DNA from: Bacillota bacterium
GTDB taxonomy: Bacteria > Bacillota > Bacilli > Paenibacillales > Paenibacillaceae
Assembly (NCBI GenBank): GCA_023433615.1
Contig: JAEZCJ010000009.1
Coordinates: 1 to 14,761, forward strand
Length of the DNA stretch: 14,761 nucleotides
Direction: 5' to 3'
The notes below the pieces were generated by a model. It worked only from the letters and a program-made list of their open reading frames with translations, ran no database searches and was not told where the DNA came from. Shown piece after piece: positions 1 to 7,002 of the stretch (position 1 is its first letter; every line of letters begins with the position of its first letter). The position numbers were made by a program, and so were the translations under genes.

Positions 1-64
1 ATCGTTTGGTTCGTTCGGCTCGGGTTTCCTTGTATTTCTTAGGTGTTGGTGTTACCGCTTCCAT
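1..64 (-). CDS. Start of a truncated gene, possibly an ABC sugar transporter permease (partial)
   Basis: Only the first 21 codons lie in the window, beginning MEAVTPTPKKYKETRAERTK and running off at base 1. The ATG at 64 is preceded by a strong AAGGAGGGG ribosome site with a 5-nt gap, which makes this a credible real start. The peptide is short, hydrophilic and rich in Lys/Arg. Sugar ABC permeases of the LplB/YteP kind often begin with such a basic cytoplasmic tail before their first membrane helix, and such genes commonly lie next to YesM/YesN two-component systems. That assignment is inference from context; the visible peptide itself is not diagnostic. The gene follows the two-component operon on the same strand but is separated from it by a terminator, so it probably has its own promoter in 65-200. 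No convincing -35/-10 pair was found there. Confidence 0.55.
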   Translation of the reverse strand, partial: MEAVTPTPKKYKETRAERTKR

Positions 65-210
65 GTGACCCCTCCTTGCTGATGTCTTCATTTTAGAGCA
101 ATCGATACCCGGCCAGTACCCGAAGGATTACGCATAATTTCATGTGATAATTAGCGAATCCGTGCGACCGATCGATCCTTCACTGATTTTCAATGCATGA
201 CTAAAGAAAC

Positions 211-257
211 ATAAGCTGCCAATGACCGATGATGCATAGGTCCAATTGGCAGCTTAT
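211..257 (-). terminator. Rho-independent terminator of the two-component operon
   Basis: A 13-bp perfect stem pairs 211-223 with 245-257 (ATAAGCTGCCAAT and its complement). It is extended inward by GACC/GGTC (224-227 with 239-242), with a short loop. On the minus strand it is followed by GTTTCTTTAG, a loose T-rich tract, and lies 22 nt after the response-regulator stop. On the plus strand no T tract follows, so it should work mainly on the minus strand. The rest of 65-279 shows no gene. Confidence 0.85.
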
Positions 258-279
258 TCGATTGCCGGCTCAAGGGCAG

Positions 280-1821
280 CTACTTTTTGCGGTATGCCGA
301 GGGCGATGTTCCGACATACTTGCGAAATTTGCTGTGAAAATAGTCCACGTTCGTATACCCGACTTTTTCGGCGACCTGATAGACCTTCATGCCCTCATCC
401 AGCAGCGCTTTGGCGTGTTCGATCCTTACTTTATCCAGATAGGTGTTGAAATATTCGCCAGTCGCGTTCTTGAACAGCTTGCCCAGATAGGCGCTGTTAT
501 AGTTGAATACATCGGCCAGCGTATCCAGCTTCAGATTCTCCTGATAGTTGCGCTGAATGAGATCGATCATCTTCTTGATCTGCTTGTCCGTCCCCGGCGT
601 CTCGACGCTGTCGGCCAATTCGACCAGAAGTTCACCCATCCGTTCGATGAATTCGTCGTAACGGTACTCCTTATAGATCTCCAGCGTGCCTGCCGATGTA
701 TCTTGCGCGATATGAGACAGCCCCGGATTGGCATGCGCGAATTTCGCGATAACCGATGAAATCAATTGTGCGGTATGCGACTTGATCTCGTCTTCGCCAA
801 GGCCCGCAGTGCGCAACCGTTCGCCTGTCTGTCTTGACAGTTCGCGTATGGCTTCGTCATTCGCGATATCGATCGCCAGAAACATCTTATCCGGCAGATC
901 GTCCAGCTCGATACGTCCATCTCCTGCGGCATCGAGAGGTCTCGGGCTGATCAGCGAGACCGACTCCCGACCGTGGATTCGATCATTGCCGAGGAAAAAA
1001 CGCCGCTTCATGACCTGAAGAGCCTGCTGGTAAGAGCGCTCGACCTCGATCCATTCCTCGGCCTCGCCGCCGCTTGCAGCGACGAAGTCGAGCGATTCGC
1101 TGCCGAATGCGGCACGTAGATCGTCGAGCACAGATGCCCGGTTGGCATCTCCTCCGAGGCCGTTCTTGATCACGATGCCGATATAGGGCTCCATGGCGAA
1201 TACGGCGCCGCGGTCATGCCGATCGAACAGCTCGATCAGTTGACGCTTCACGCTTGCGACAGCCGAAGCTTCGATATTGAAGCGGGACTGCGGCTTCGCC
1301 AGCACCACCTCATAGGTTTGCCAGCTCAATCCGGCACGCTCTGCGGCTTCGACGAGCATGTCGCGATAACCGCCCGTCAAGAGCGATTGAATGACCATTT
1401 CTCGCGACCATTCGCCGATCCCGCCTGCACGCTGCGCTTCCGTCTCCAGGTCGAGCGTCTTGCGAAGCCTGCGCAGATACCCGATGAGTTCATCCTCGTC
1501 AACCGGCTTGAGCAGGTAGCCGTCCGTGCGGAACGCAATAGCTCGCTTCGCATAGTCGAAATCCGCGAATCCGCTCAGAATCAGAATATGCAGGGAATGA
1601 TTCGTTCTTCTCAGCTGTTCGATGACATCCAAGCCGCTCATGCCGGGCATGCGGATATCGATGATGAGCAGGTCCGGCTTCAATTGCTCGCACTTCGCGA
1701 TAGCATCCTTGCCGTTCATTGCCGTGTCCACCACGCGGTAGCCAAGCTCTTCCCAATCGATAAGCGTCCGCAGCCCTTCCCTGATCGTCGGCTCGTCGTC
1801 TACCAGTAGTACCTTATACAT
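280..1821 (-). CDS. YesN-type response regulator with AraC DNA-binding domain
   Basis: This 513-residue transcription factor is the partner of the adjacent histidine kinase. Residues 1-120 form a receiver domain: acidic pair D8/D9, phospho-acceptor D55 in LLIIDIRMPG, conserved S83, and K105 in the LLKP motif. A long middle region (about 130-400) is typical of YesN-like regulators and has no clear motif. Residues 412-513 are a double helix-turn-helix AraC/XylS domain ending in GYTNVDYFHSKFRKYVGTSP. The frame is open further upstream, but the ATG at 1821 is chosen because the protein then starts directly at MYKVLLVDDE and is preceded by GGAGGGG at a proper distance. The start overlaps the kinase stop by 8 nt, indicating translational coupling. 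Family members usually activate nearby sugar-transporter genes; the target here is unknown but may include the gene at 1-64. Confidence 0.95.
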   Translation of the reverse strand: MYKVLLVDDEPTIREGLRTLIDWEELGYRVVDTAMNGKDAIAKCEQLKPDLLIIDIRMPGMSGLDVIEQLRRTNHSLHILILSGFADFDYAKRAIAFRTDGYLLKPVDEDELIGYLRRLRKTLDLETEAQRAGGIGEWSREMVIQSLLTGGYRDMLVEAAERAGLSWQTYEVVLAKPQSRFNIEASAVASVKRQLIELFDRHDRGAVFAMEPYIGIVIKNGLGGDANRASVLDDLRAAFGSESLDFVAASGGEAEEWIEVERSYQQALQVMKRRFFLGNDRIHGRESVSLISPRPLDAAGDGRIELDDLPDKMFLAIDIANDEAIRELSRQTGERLRTAGLGEDEIKSHTAQLISSVIAKFAHANPGLSHIAQDTSAGTLEIYKEYRYDEFIERMGELLVELADSVETPGTDKQIKKMIDLIQRNYQENLKLDTLADVFNYNSAYLGKLFKNATGEYFNTYLDKVRIEHAKALLDEGMKVYQVAEKVGYTNVDYFHSKFRKYVGTSPSAYRKK

Positions 1822-3610
1822 GCGTTTCCCCTCCAAGAGGAATTGTGAAGTAGATGCGCGTCCCCGTTCCGGGAGCGCTCTCGATGTTGAGGCCATGCGC
1901 TTGGCCATAAGTCAGCTGCAGCCGCATATGGACGTTGCGCAGGCCGATTCGATTCCGTTCATCGTCGTCCGTATCGCGGAGCGAGCCGTATAGCTCTTCG
2001 ATTTTCGCGGCAGTCATGCCTGCCCCGTTATCGATGACCTCGACGATAATCTCGTTTGGATGCAGGAAGCGTATCGTGACCGATACGGCCCCGCCTTCTT
2101 CCTTATTCTCAAGTCCGTGTATGACCGCATTCTCAACCAGCGGCTGAATAATTAGCGGCGGTATCGGTATTCGCTCGGCAGCCGGATCGATGTTCAACTC
2201 ATAGTGCAGCCGGTCCTCATAGCGGAACTTCTGGATGTCCAGGTAACACTTCACGATGTCGAACTCATCCTCCAGCGTCGTCTTCCTGCGGCTGGCTTCC
2301 AGATTTTTGCGCATTAGCTTACCCAGCAGACGCACGACTTGGGAAATTTCCTTCTCCCCCTTCAGATGTGCCTTCATGCGGATCGATTCGAGCGCGTTGA
2401 ACAGGAAGTGCGGATTGATCTGGCTGGCCATCATCTTGAACTTGATCTCATTCTGCTTCGACTCGAGCAGCTGCTTCTGCTGATTGGATTCCCGGACTTC
2501 TTCGACGAGCTCGTTGATGCTGCCGACCATCGCGTTGAATTGCCGTGCCAGCATCGCGATCTCGTCCCGGCCGTCGATCTCGAGCGAGATGTCCAGCTTG
2601 CCTGTCCCTACCATCGTGATATGCTTGCTCAGCTTGCGCATCCGCGTGGACAGGATGCCGGAGAATGCGTAGATCAGGATAAGCGCCAAGAGCAGCGTAG
2701 CCGCGATCACGATGAGCGCCGTACGCTGGATCGTGACGACGTCTTCCGTGATGTGATCGACGGAGAACGCCGTTATGATGCGCAGCTCGTTGTTGCTCTT
2801 CACTGGCACCAACGGTTCGATCATGATGCGGTACGTTTCCCCGTCGACCTCTTCTTCGAACGATCCGACGCGCTCCGAAGCGAGGCGCGGATGGAATTCG
2901 ATCTCGTCGAGCTTCTTGCCGATATTCTCGAACCGATTCGCGGAGACGATCGTGTTGCTGTCGTCCACGATCATCGTCTCGAACGTCTCCTGATTCAGAA
3001 TCGTGCTGAGGGTGTTCATATTGACGTTCACGACCAGCACGCCGCTCGTTAACGTATCGAAGAAGTTCACCTTGCGCACGAGGCTGAGATAACTGCGCTT
3101 GTCCCGCTCGTCCTGCAAGTAGTACCAACCCACCGTATCGTTCAAGCTGACCAGCGCCTGGCGATACCAATCCGCTTGCATGATCGAATCGTCCGGCTGC
3201 AGGAACTCCCAGTTGTTAAGCAGCGTCGGATTGTCCATGTAGAACCGAATATTCGAGATTTCGTCATAGAGGCTAAGGAAATGGCTGAAATCATGGTACT
3301 CCCGATAAGCAGAGACAACCTCATAGGTCGTCCTGTAATGGGTGTTCGCTACGGTTTCCAGACGGGGATCATTGGCCAAACGGTAGGCCGTGTCGGTCGA
3401 CACATTGATGACTTCGAGCGTTCGCTGTTTCACCCGCCCTACGTTCGACACCGTCTGTTCGACAGCATTGTTAAGCGCCATTTCATGCAGCTCGATGGTA
3501 AGCAAATACCCGACCGTGATGACGGGTACGAAGACGACGATAATAAAAGACAAAAATAGCTTCGTTCGAATCTTAAGGTCATTAAATATTCGCAGCGCGA
3601 ATCGAAACAC
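1814..3610 (-). CDS. YesM-type membrane sensor histidine kinase
   Basis: This 598-residue protein senses an extracellular signal and phosphorylates the regulator encoded just downstream. A short basic cytoplasmic start is followed by a first membrane helix (about 17-38), an extracellular sensing region of dCache type (about 40-297), a second helix (about 298-320) and a HAMP linker (to about 370). The His_kinase domain has the phospho-acceptor H401 in SQINPHFLFN. The ATPase domain has the N box QPLVENAVIHG (489-499), the DNGAGM box (527-532) and GTGTRIYF near the end. The start is GTG at 3610, placed 7 nt after TGGAGGG. Kinases of this family typically detect oligosaccharides or their binding proteins; the ligand here is not readable from sequence. 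It lies 89 bp downstream of the beta-galactosidase on the same strand and may share its transcript. Confidence 0.95.
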   Translation of the reverse strand: MFRFALRIFNDLKIRTKLFLSFIIVVFVPVITVGYLLTIELHEMALNNAVEQTVSNVGRVKQRTLEVINVSTDTAYRLANDPRLETVANTHYRTTYEVVSAYREYHDFSHFLSLYDEISNIRFYMDNPTLLNNWEFLQPDDSIMQADWYRQALVSLNDTVGWYYLQDERDKRSYLSLVRKVNFFDTLTSGVLVVNVNMNTLSTILNQETFETMIVDDSNTIVSANRFENIGKKLDEIEFHPRLASERVGSFEEEVDGETYRIMIEPLVPVKSNNELRIITAFSVDHITEDVVTIQRTALIVIAATLLLALILIYAFSGILSTRMRKLSKHITMVGTGKLDISLEIDGRDEIAMLARQFNAMVGSINELVEEVRESNQQKQLLESKQNEIKFKMMASQINPHFLFNALESIRMKAHLKGEKEISQVVRLLGKLMRKNLEASRRKTTLEDEFDIVKCYLDIQKFRYEDRLHYELNIDPAAERIPIPPLIIQPLVENAVIHGLENKEEGGAVSVTIRFLHPNEIIVEVIDNGAGMTAAKIEELYGSLRDTDDDERNRIGLRNVHMRLQLTYGQAHGLNIESAPGTGTRIYFTIPLGGETHV

Positions 3611-3647
3611 GTCGAATCCCTCCAGATGGGCGGCCTGTACGCACGCG

Positions 3648-3675
3648 GCCTGCCTCTATCGGGATAGAGGCAGGC
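3648..3675 (-). other. Intergenic hairpin between beta-galactosidase and kinase genes
   Basis: A 13-bp perfect inverted repeat pairs 3648-3660 with 3663-3675 (GCCTGCCTCTATC and its complement), with only two bases between the arms, so the real loop must be larger. Neither strand carries a T run after it, so it is not a classical intrinsic terminator. It may weaken read-through, stabilise the 3' end of the upstream message, or separate expression levels of the enzyme and the kinase. That role is inference. Confidence 0.6.
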
Positions 3676-3699
3676 GAGAGAGTGTACGCTGTTCGGCTG

Positions 3700-5733
3700 T
3701 TATTGTGCGGCAAGAATGGCGACGCCGCGTCCCGCCACGGTGACGCTGCCTGTCGACTGCGCGCCGGACAACAGGTCGACATAGTTGCCTTCATGCAGGA
3801 TGACGGTTGCATCCTCTGCGAGATGATTCATCAAGAACAGCATGGAGCGGCCATCCTTCGTGCGTACCGAGGCTTCCACGCCTTCCGGAGCCTGCTTCAC
3901 GAGAGGTAGGATCCCCTTCTCCGCGCACAGCTCCCCAAGCAGCCCTTCCAGGAATGTTGCGTCAGGGCTCGAGGCAATGTACCAAGCCTGACCTTGACCG
4001 AAGCGGTTGCGCGTAACGACCGGCATGCCTTGGTAGAAGTCTTCGCCATACTCCGCTAGCGCTTCAGCACCTTCGAGATGAATCAGATCGCAAAGCAGCC
4101 CGCATTCGTATGACCCTTGCAAGCTGCCCACTGGCTGCTTCATGACAAGCTTGTTCCGCCGATCCGGGAACAGCGCATCGATCTCTTCGGCCCATATGCC
4201 GAGCACGCTGCGCAGCTCGCCGGGGTATCCTCCCGTCGTAACGATGTCATTCTCGTTCACGATGCCGCTGAAGAATGTCGTGATGAACGTCCCTCCGCCT
4301 TGCACATATTGCTCGATCTTATTGGCGTAGCCTGGCTTCACCATATACAGCACCGGAGCGATCACGATCTCGTAACCGGTCAGGTCCTCATCCGTGCCGA
4401 CCATGTCGACCTGGATATGCTGCTTGAACAAGGCTGCATAATACTTATGCACTTCATCGACGTATTTCAACGCAATCGACGGCCCGCTGGACAGCTCGAC
4501 GGCCCATCGATTCTCCCAATCGAACACGATGGCGACCTTCGCGTTTACGCGTGCATCCAGGATCGAATCGGATAGCTTCGCCAGTTCGCCGCCCAACTCC
4601 GCGACTTCCCGGAACACGCGCGTATGCTCATGACCGACATGCTCGATGACGGCGCCGTGATACTTCTCGCAGGCACCGATCGACCGCCGCAGTTGGAAGA
4701 ACAGAACGGTATCGGCGCCCCGTGCCACCGCCTGGTAGCTCCAGAGTCGCATTACGCCGGGACGCTTGAGCGAATTGTAAGCCTGCCAGTTCTGCTGGCT
4801 CGGCGTCTGCTCCATCAGCATGAACGGCTGACCGCTTTTCAGACCGCGCATCAGGTCATGCACCATGGCCGTATAGCTGACCGGCGTATCGAGCGACGGA
4901 TAATTGTCCCACGAGATGACGTCCATATGCTTCGCCCATGCATGATAGTCGAGCTCCGGATACGTGCCCATCAAGTTCGTCGTGACGGGCAGGTTCGGCG
5001 TATGCTTTTTCACCGCGTCGTATTCCAGCTTGTAGCACTCGAGCAGGCTGTCGGATTGGAAGCGGCGATAGTCGAGCGAGTTGCCTTGGAAATTCGTGCG
5101 GTTGCCTCCCCATTCCTCGCTCAGTTCGTTCGGCGCGACGATCTCGTCCCAATCGTAGAACGTATGGCCCCAGAACCGCGTGTTCCAGGCTTGATTCAGC
5201 TTGTCCAGCGTGCCGTAGCGATTACGCAGCCAGACGCGGAATGCCGCCTCGCAGTTGTCGCAGTAGCAGTAGCCTCCGTACTCATTGGAGATGTGCCAGA
5301 TCAGCACGGCCGGATGATCCTTGTAGCGCTCGGCCAGCTTGTCTGCCATGCGCACCGAATACTTGCGGTAAGTCGGGCTGTTCGGACAAGAATTATGCCG
5401 TCCGCCGAATTTGCGCTTGCGCCCCTGATAATCGACGCGCGTCACGTCAGGGTAGCGCTTCGCCATCCAGGCCGGATGCGCGCCGGTGCTGGTAGCCAAG
5501 CACGTATAGATGCCGTTCTCATACAGTCGGTCGATCGTAGCGTCAAGGTGCTCGAACCGATACGTATCCTCATTCGGTTGATTCAACGCCCACGAGAATA
5601 CGTTTAGCGTCGCCACGTCGATGCCGGACAGCTTGAACATCCGGATATCTTCGTCCCAGATTTGCTGACTGTCCCATTGATCCGGGTTGTAGTCGCCGCC
5701 ATACCAAATTTTGGGCAATTTATCGTTGATCAT
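3700..5733 (-). CDS. GH42 beta-galactosidase
   Basis: This 677-residue glycoside hydrolase of family 42 removes terminal beta-linked galactose (in some members arabinose). The acid/base is E151 in WHISNEYGG and the nucleophile is E308 in FMLMEQTP, spaced as in the Thermus A4 enzyme (E141/E312). C116, C156, C158 and C161 match that enzyme's structural zinc site, with the same spacing of the last three cysteines. The C-terminal part fits the trimerisation and small beta domains of the family. The ATG at 5733 is preferred over a TTG at 5748, because GGAGGT lies 7 nt before the ATG and overlaps the TTG. No signal peptide is visible, so it is probably cytoplasmic and acts on imported galactosides, plausibly the galactosyl side chains of xyloglucan oligosaccharides (inference). 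It is divergent from an AraC regulator. Confidence 0.95.
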   Translation of the reverse strand: MINDKLPKIWYGGDYNPDQWDSQQIWDEDIRMFKLSGIDVATLNVFSWALNQPNEDTYRFEHLDATIDRLYENGIYTCLATSTGAHPAWMAKRYPDVTRVDYQGRKRKFGGRHNSCPNSPTYRKYSVRMADKLAERYKDHPAVLIWHISNEYGGYCYCDNCEAAFRVWLRNRYGTLDKLNQAWNTRFWGHTFYDWDEIVAPNELSEEWGGNRTNFQGNSLDYRRFQSDSLLECYKLEYDAVKKHTPNLPVTTNLMGTYPELDYHAWAKHMDVISWDNYPSLDTPVSYTAMVHDLMRGLKSGQPFMLMEQTPSQQNWQAYNSLKRPGVMRLWSYQAVARGADTVLFFQLRRSIGACEKYHGAVIEHVGHEHTRVFREVAELGGELAKLSDSILDARVNAKVAIVFDWENRWAVELSSGPSIALKYVDEVHKYYAALFKQHIQVDMVGTDEDLTGYEIVIAPVLYMVKPGYANKIEQYVQGGGTFITTFFSGIVNENDIVTTGGYPGELRSVLGIWAEEIDALFPDRRNKLVMKQPVGSLQGSYECGLLCDLIHLEGAEALAEYGEDFYQGMPVVTRNRFGQGQAWYIASSPDATFLEGLLGELCAEKGILPLVKQAPEGVEASVRTKDGRSMLFLMNHLAEDATVILHEGNYVDLLSGAQSTGSVTVAGRGVAILAAQ

Positions 5734-5760
5734 CTTTCTGACCTCCAATATTAATATATA

Positions 5761-5788
5761 AGTATAATTCCATTGTAAAGGTTGTAAA
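5761..5788 (-). promoter_or_regulatory. Candidate sigma-A promoter of the beta-galactosidase gene
   Basis: On the minus strand a -35 TTTACA (complement of 5783-5788) and a -10 TATACT (complement of 5761-5766) are separated by 16 bp; each box differs from consensus at one base. It lies about 28 bp before the start codon in a very AT-rich 127-bp divergent intergenic stretch (5734-5860). The opposite AraC gene has TATAAT at 5822-5827 but no convincing -35, which suits activator- or autoregulator-dependent transcription. Confidence 0.55.
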
Positions 5789-5860
5789 TAACGCTATAAA
5801 TATAATAATATCGATCATAGATATAATAATTCGGAAATCTTGTTAGGAGAGTGTCCACAT

Positions 5861-6697
5861 ATGCCCGATACCGCGCTTCGAAGACTGGTCATGCCCGCGG
5901 AGCTCGCCCAATATTTGCCGCTTGCGATCGAGAGCATCGGGATCAATCCGGCGCAGGAGCAGGTGTCGCGGCCGCTCGGTTATGACTGCTATCATTGGCT
6001 GCAGACCGTGGCGGGCGAAGGCGTCATGACGATTCTCGGGAAGACGGTCGCCTTGCCGGTCGGATCAGGCGTCTTATTGTTTCCTGGTGTCCCCCATTCT
6101 TATGAAGCGAAGGAAGATTATTGGGAGACCGCCTTCCTCACATTCTACGGCCCGTCCGCCGATTCGGTCGTCGCTTCCATCGGCGTTCATGAATCCGCCT
6201 TGTTCCGATGGCAGCACGAGTCCGGTATCGACTCCCTCGTGGAAGAAATTCTCGTGAATCTGGAGAATGAAGGCGATGTGTTCGGCATTGCCACATCCGC
6301 CGGGACGTACCGGTTCTTGGTGACGCTGGCCCGATTCGGCACGATGCCGGGCAAGCGGACCAGCGATCCTGACCGGCTCGGTAAAGTGAAGACCGTCATC
6401 GAATGGATGGAGTCGCGCTACATGGACCCCGAGATCGGCATGGAGGAGATTGCCGCCGTTCTGGGACTGTCGATCCGCCGGCTTACCGGCCTGTTCCAGG
6501 AATCGTTCGGCTTGTCTCCCTACAAGTACTTCATCCAGCTGCGTCTGCGCAAAGCGAAGGAACAGCTGGTCCGGTCGTCATCGTTGCCGATTCGCGCCAT
6601 CGCGGAGCGCGTCGGGTTTCGCGATCCGAGCCATTTTGTCGCGACGTTTCGCAAGCATGTGGGACTCACGCCCGAACAATTCCGCAAACTCCACTAG
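5861..6697 (+). CDS. AraC-family regulator, divergent from beta-galactosidase
   Basis: This 278-residue regulator has an N-terminal cupin-type sugar-binding domain. Residues 41-96 include the GEGVMTILGKT and LLFPGVPHSY beta-strand motifs typical of AraC_binding domains. The C-terminal AraC helix-turn-helix pair spans about 174-278, with GMEEIAAVLGLSIRRLTGLF as the first HTH and IRAIAERVGFRDPSHFVATF as the second. The ATG at 5861 is chosen over a TTG at 5840 because AGGAGAG lies 9 nt before the ATG and falls inside the longer frame. Divergent placement 127 bp from the GH42 gene suggests it controls that gene and possibly itself, probably in response to a sugar made during degradation. The ligand is unknown. 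Its stop codon lies within the left end of the inverted-repeat element at 6694-6855. Confidence 0.92.
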   Translation: MPDTALRRLVMPAELAQYLPLAIESIGINPAQEQVSRPLGYDCYHWLQTVAGEGVMTILGKTVALPVGSGVLLFPGVPHSYEAKEDYWETAFLTFYGPSADSVVASIGVHESALFRWQHESGIDSLVEEILVNLENEGDVFGIATSAGTYRFLVTLARFGTMPGKRTSDPDRLGKVKTVIEWMESRYMDPEIGMEEIAAVLGLSIRRLTGLFQESFGLSPYKYFIQLRLRKAKEQLVRSSSLPIRAIAERVGFRDPSHFVATFRKHVGLTPEQFRKLH

Positions 6698-6855
6698 AGT
6701 CGGGTTGTGATGGCGATGGATATGCTGACGAAGCTCACTCGGCGGCGAATCTTGAACGCTGGCGAAACTTCCGGTGCTCATGTAGCTTTGACTACACTGC
6801 GCTCCTCATTTTCTACCATCGTCCAACCTTCTTGGCCCTGACAACCCGACTTTAG
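6694..6855. repeat. 162-bp element with inverted ends (MITE-like or long hairpin)
   Basis: The ends are complementary: AGTCGGGTTGT at 6698-6708 and ACAACCCGACT at 6841-6851 pair perfectly over 11 bp. Pairing extends outward with one mismatch (CTAG before, TTTAG after), and scattered matches continue inward (for example GG and GAtG positions to about 6718). The interior holds no convincing gene. The left end overlaps the AraC stop codon, so that gene's last bases are part of the element. It could be a small non-autonomous mobile element or a long structured 3' end. No target-site duplication is obvious. Whether it is repeated elsewhere cannot be seen here. Confidence 0.5.
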
Positions 6856-7002
6856 AAATGCGAAATATTTGCATTAGACTAATTGTGAACGGATTTTGTT
6901 GCCAATTATGCGGGTATCCTCTTGTGGCTGGGCATGATAGAATCGGACGGAAGATCCTATATAGAAGTAAGTTGAAATACATAGCCGAGAGGAGTCAATA
7001 CA
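6856..7002 (+). promoter_or_regulatory. Leader region of the GH3 gene
   Basis: Together with the preceding element this fills the 305-bp gap before the GH3 gene. It holds a near-palindrome ATGC-g-AAATATTT-GCAT at 6858-6874, a possible regulator site. It also holds a ribosome site GAGAGGAG ending 8 nt before the ATG at 7003. No -35/-10 pair with good spacing was found, so the promoter stays unassigned. Confidence 0.35.

Noticed and set aside
4624..5607. Long plus-strand open frame opposite the beta-galactosidase gene
   Set aside because: It is antisense to a gene with clear catalytic motifs. Long antisense frames are common in GC-rich coding DNA, and it has no ribosome site or known motif.
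6403..6855. Open frame overlapping the AraC C-terminus and continuing through the inverted-end element
   Set aside because: It is mostly out of frame with a well-supported AraC domain, the tail is element sequence, and there is no ribosome site.
6884..6897. Possible CcpA (cre) site TGTGAACGGATTTT before the GH3 gene
   Set aside because: It keeps the left half partly but mismatches the consensus at four or more key positions, mainly in the right half.
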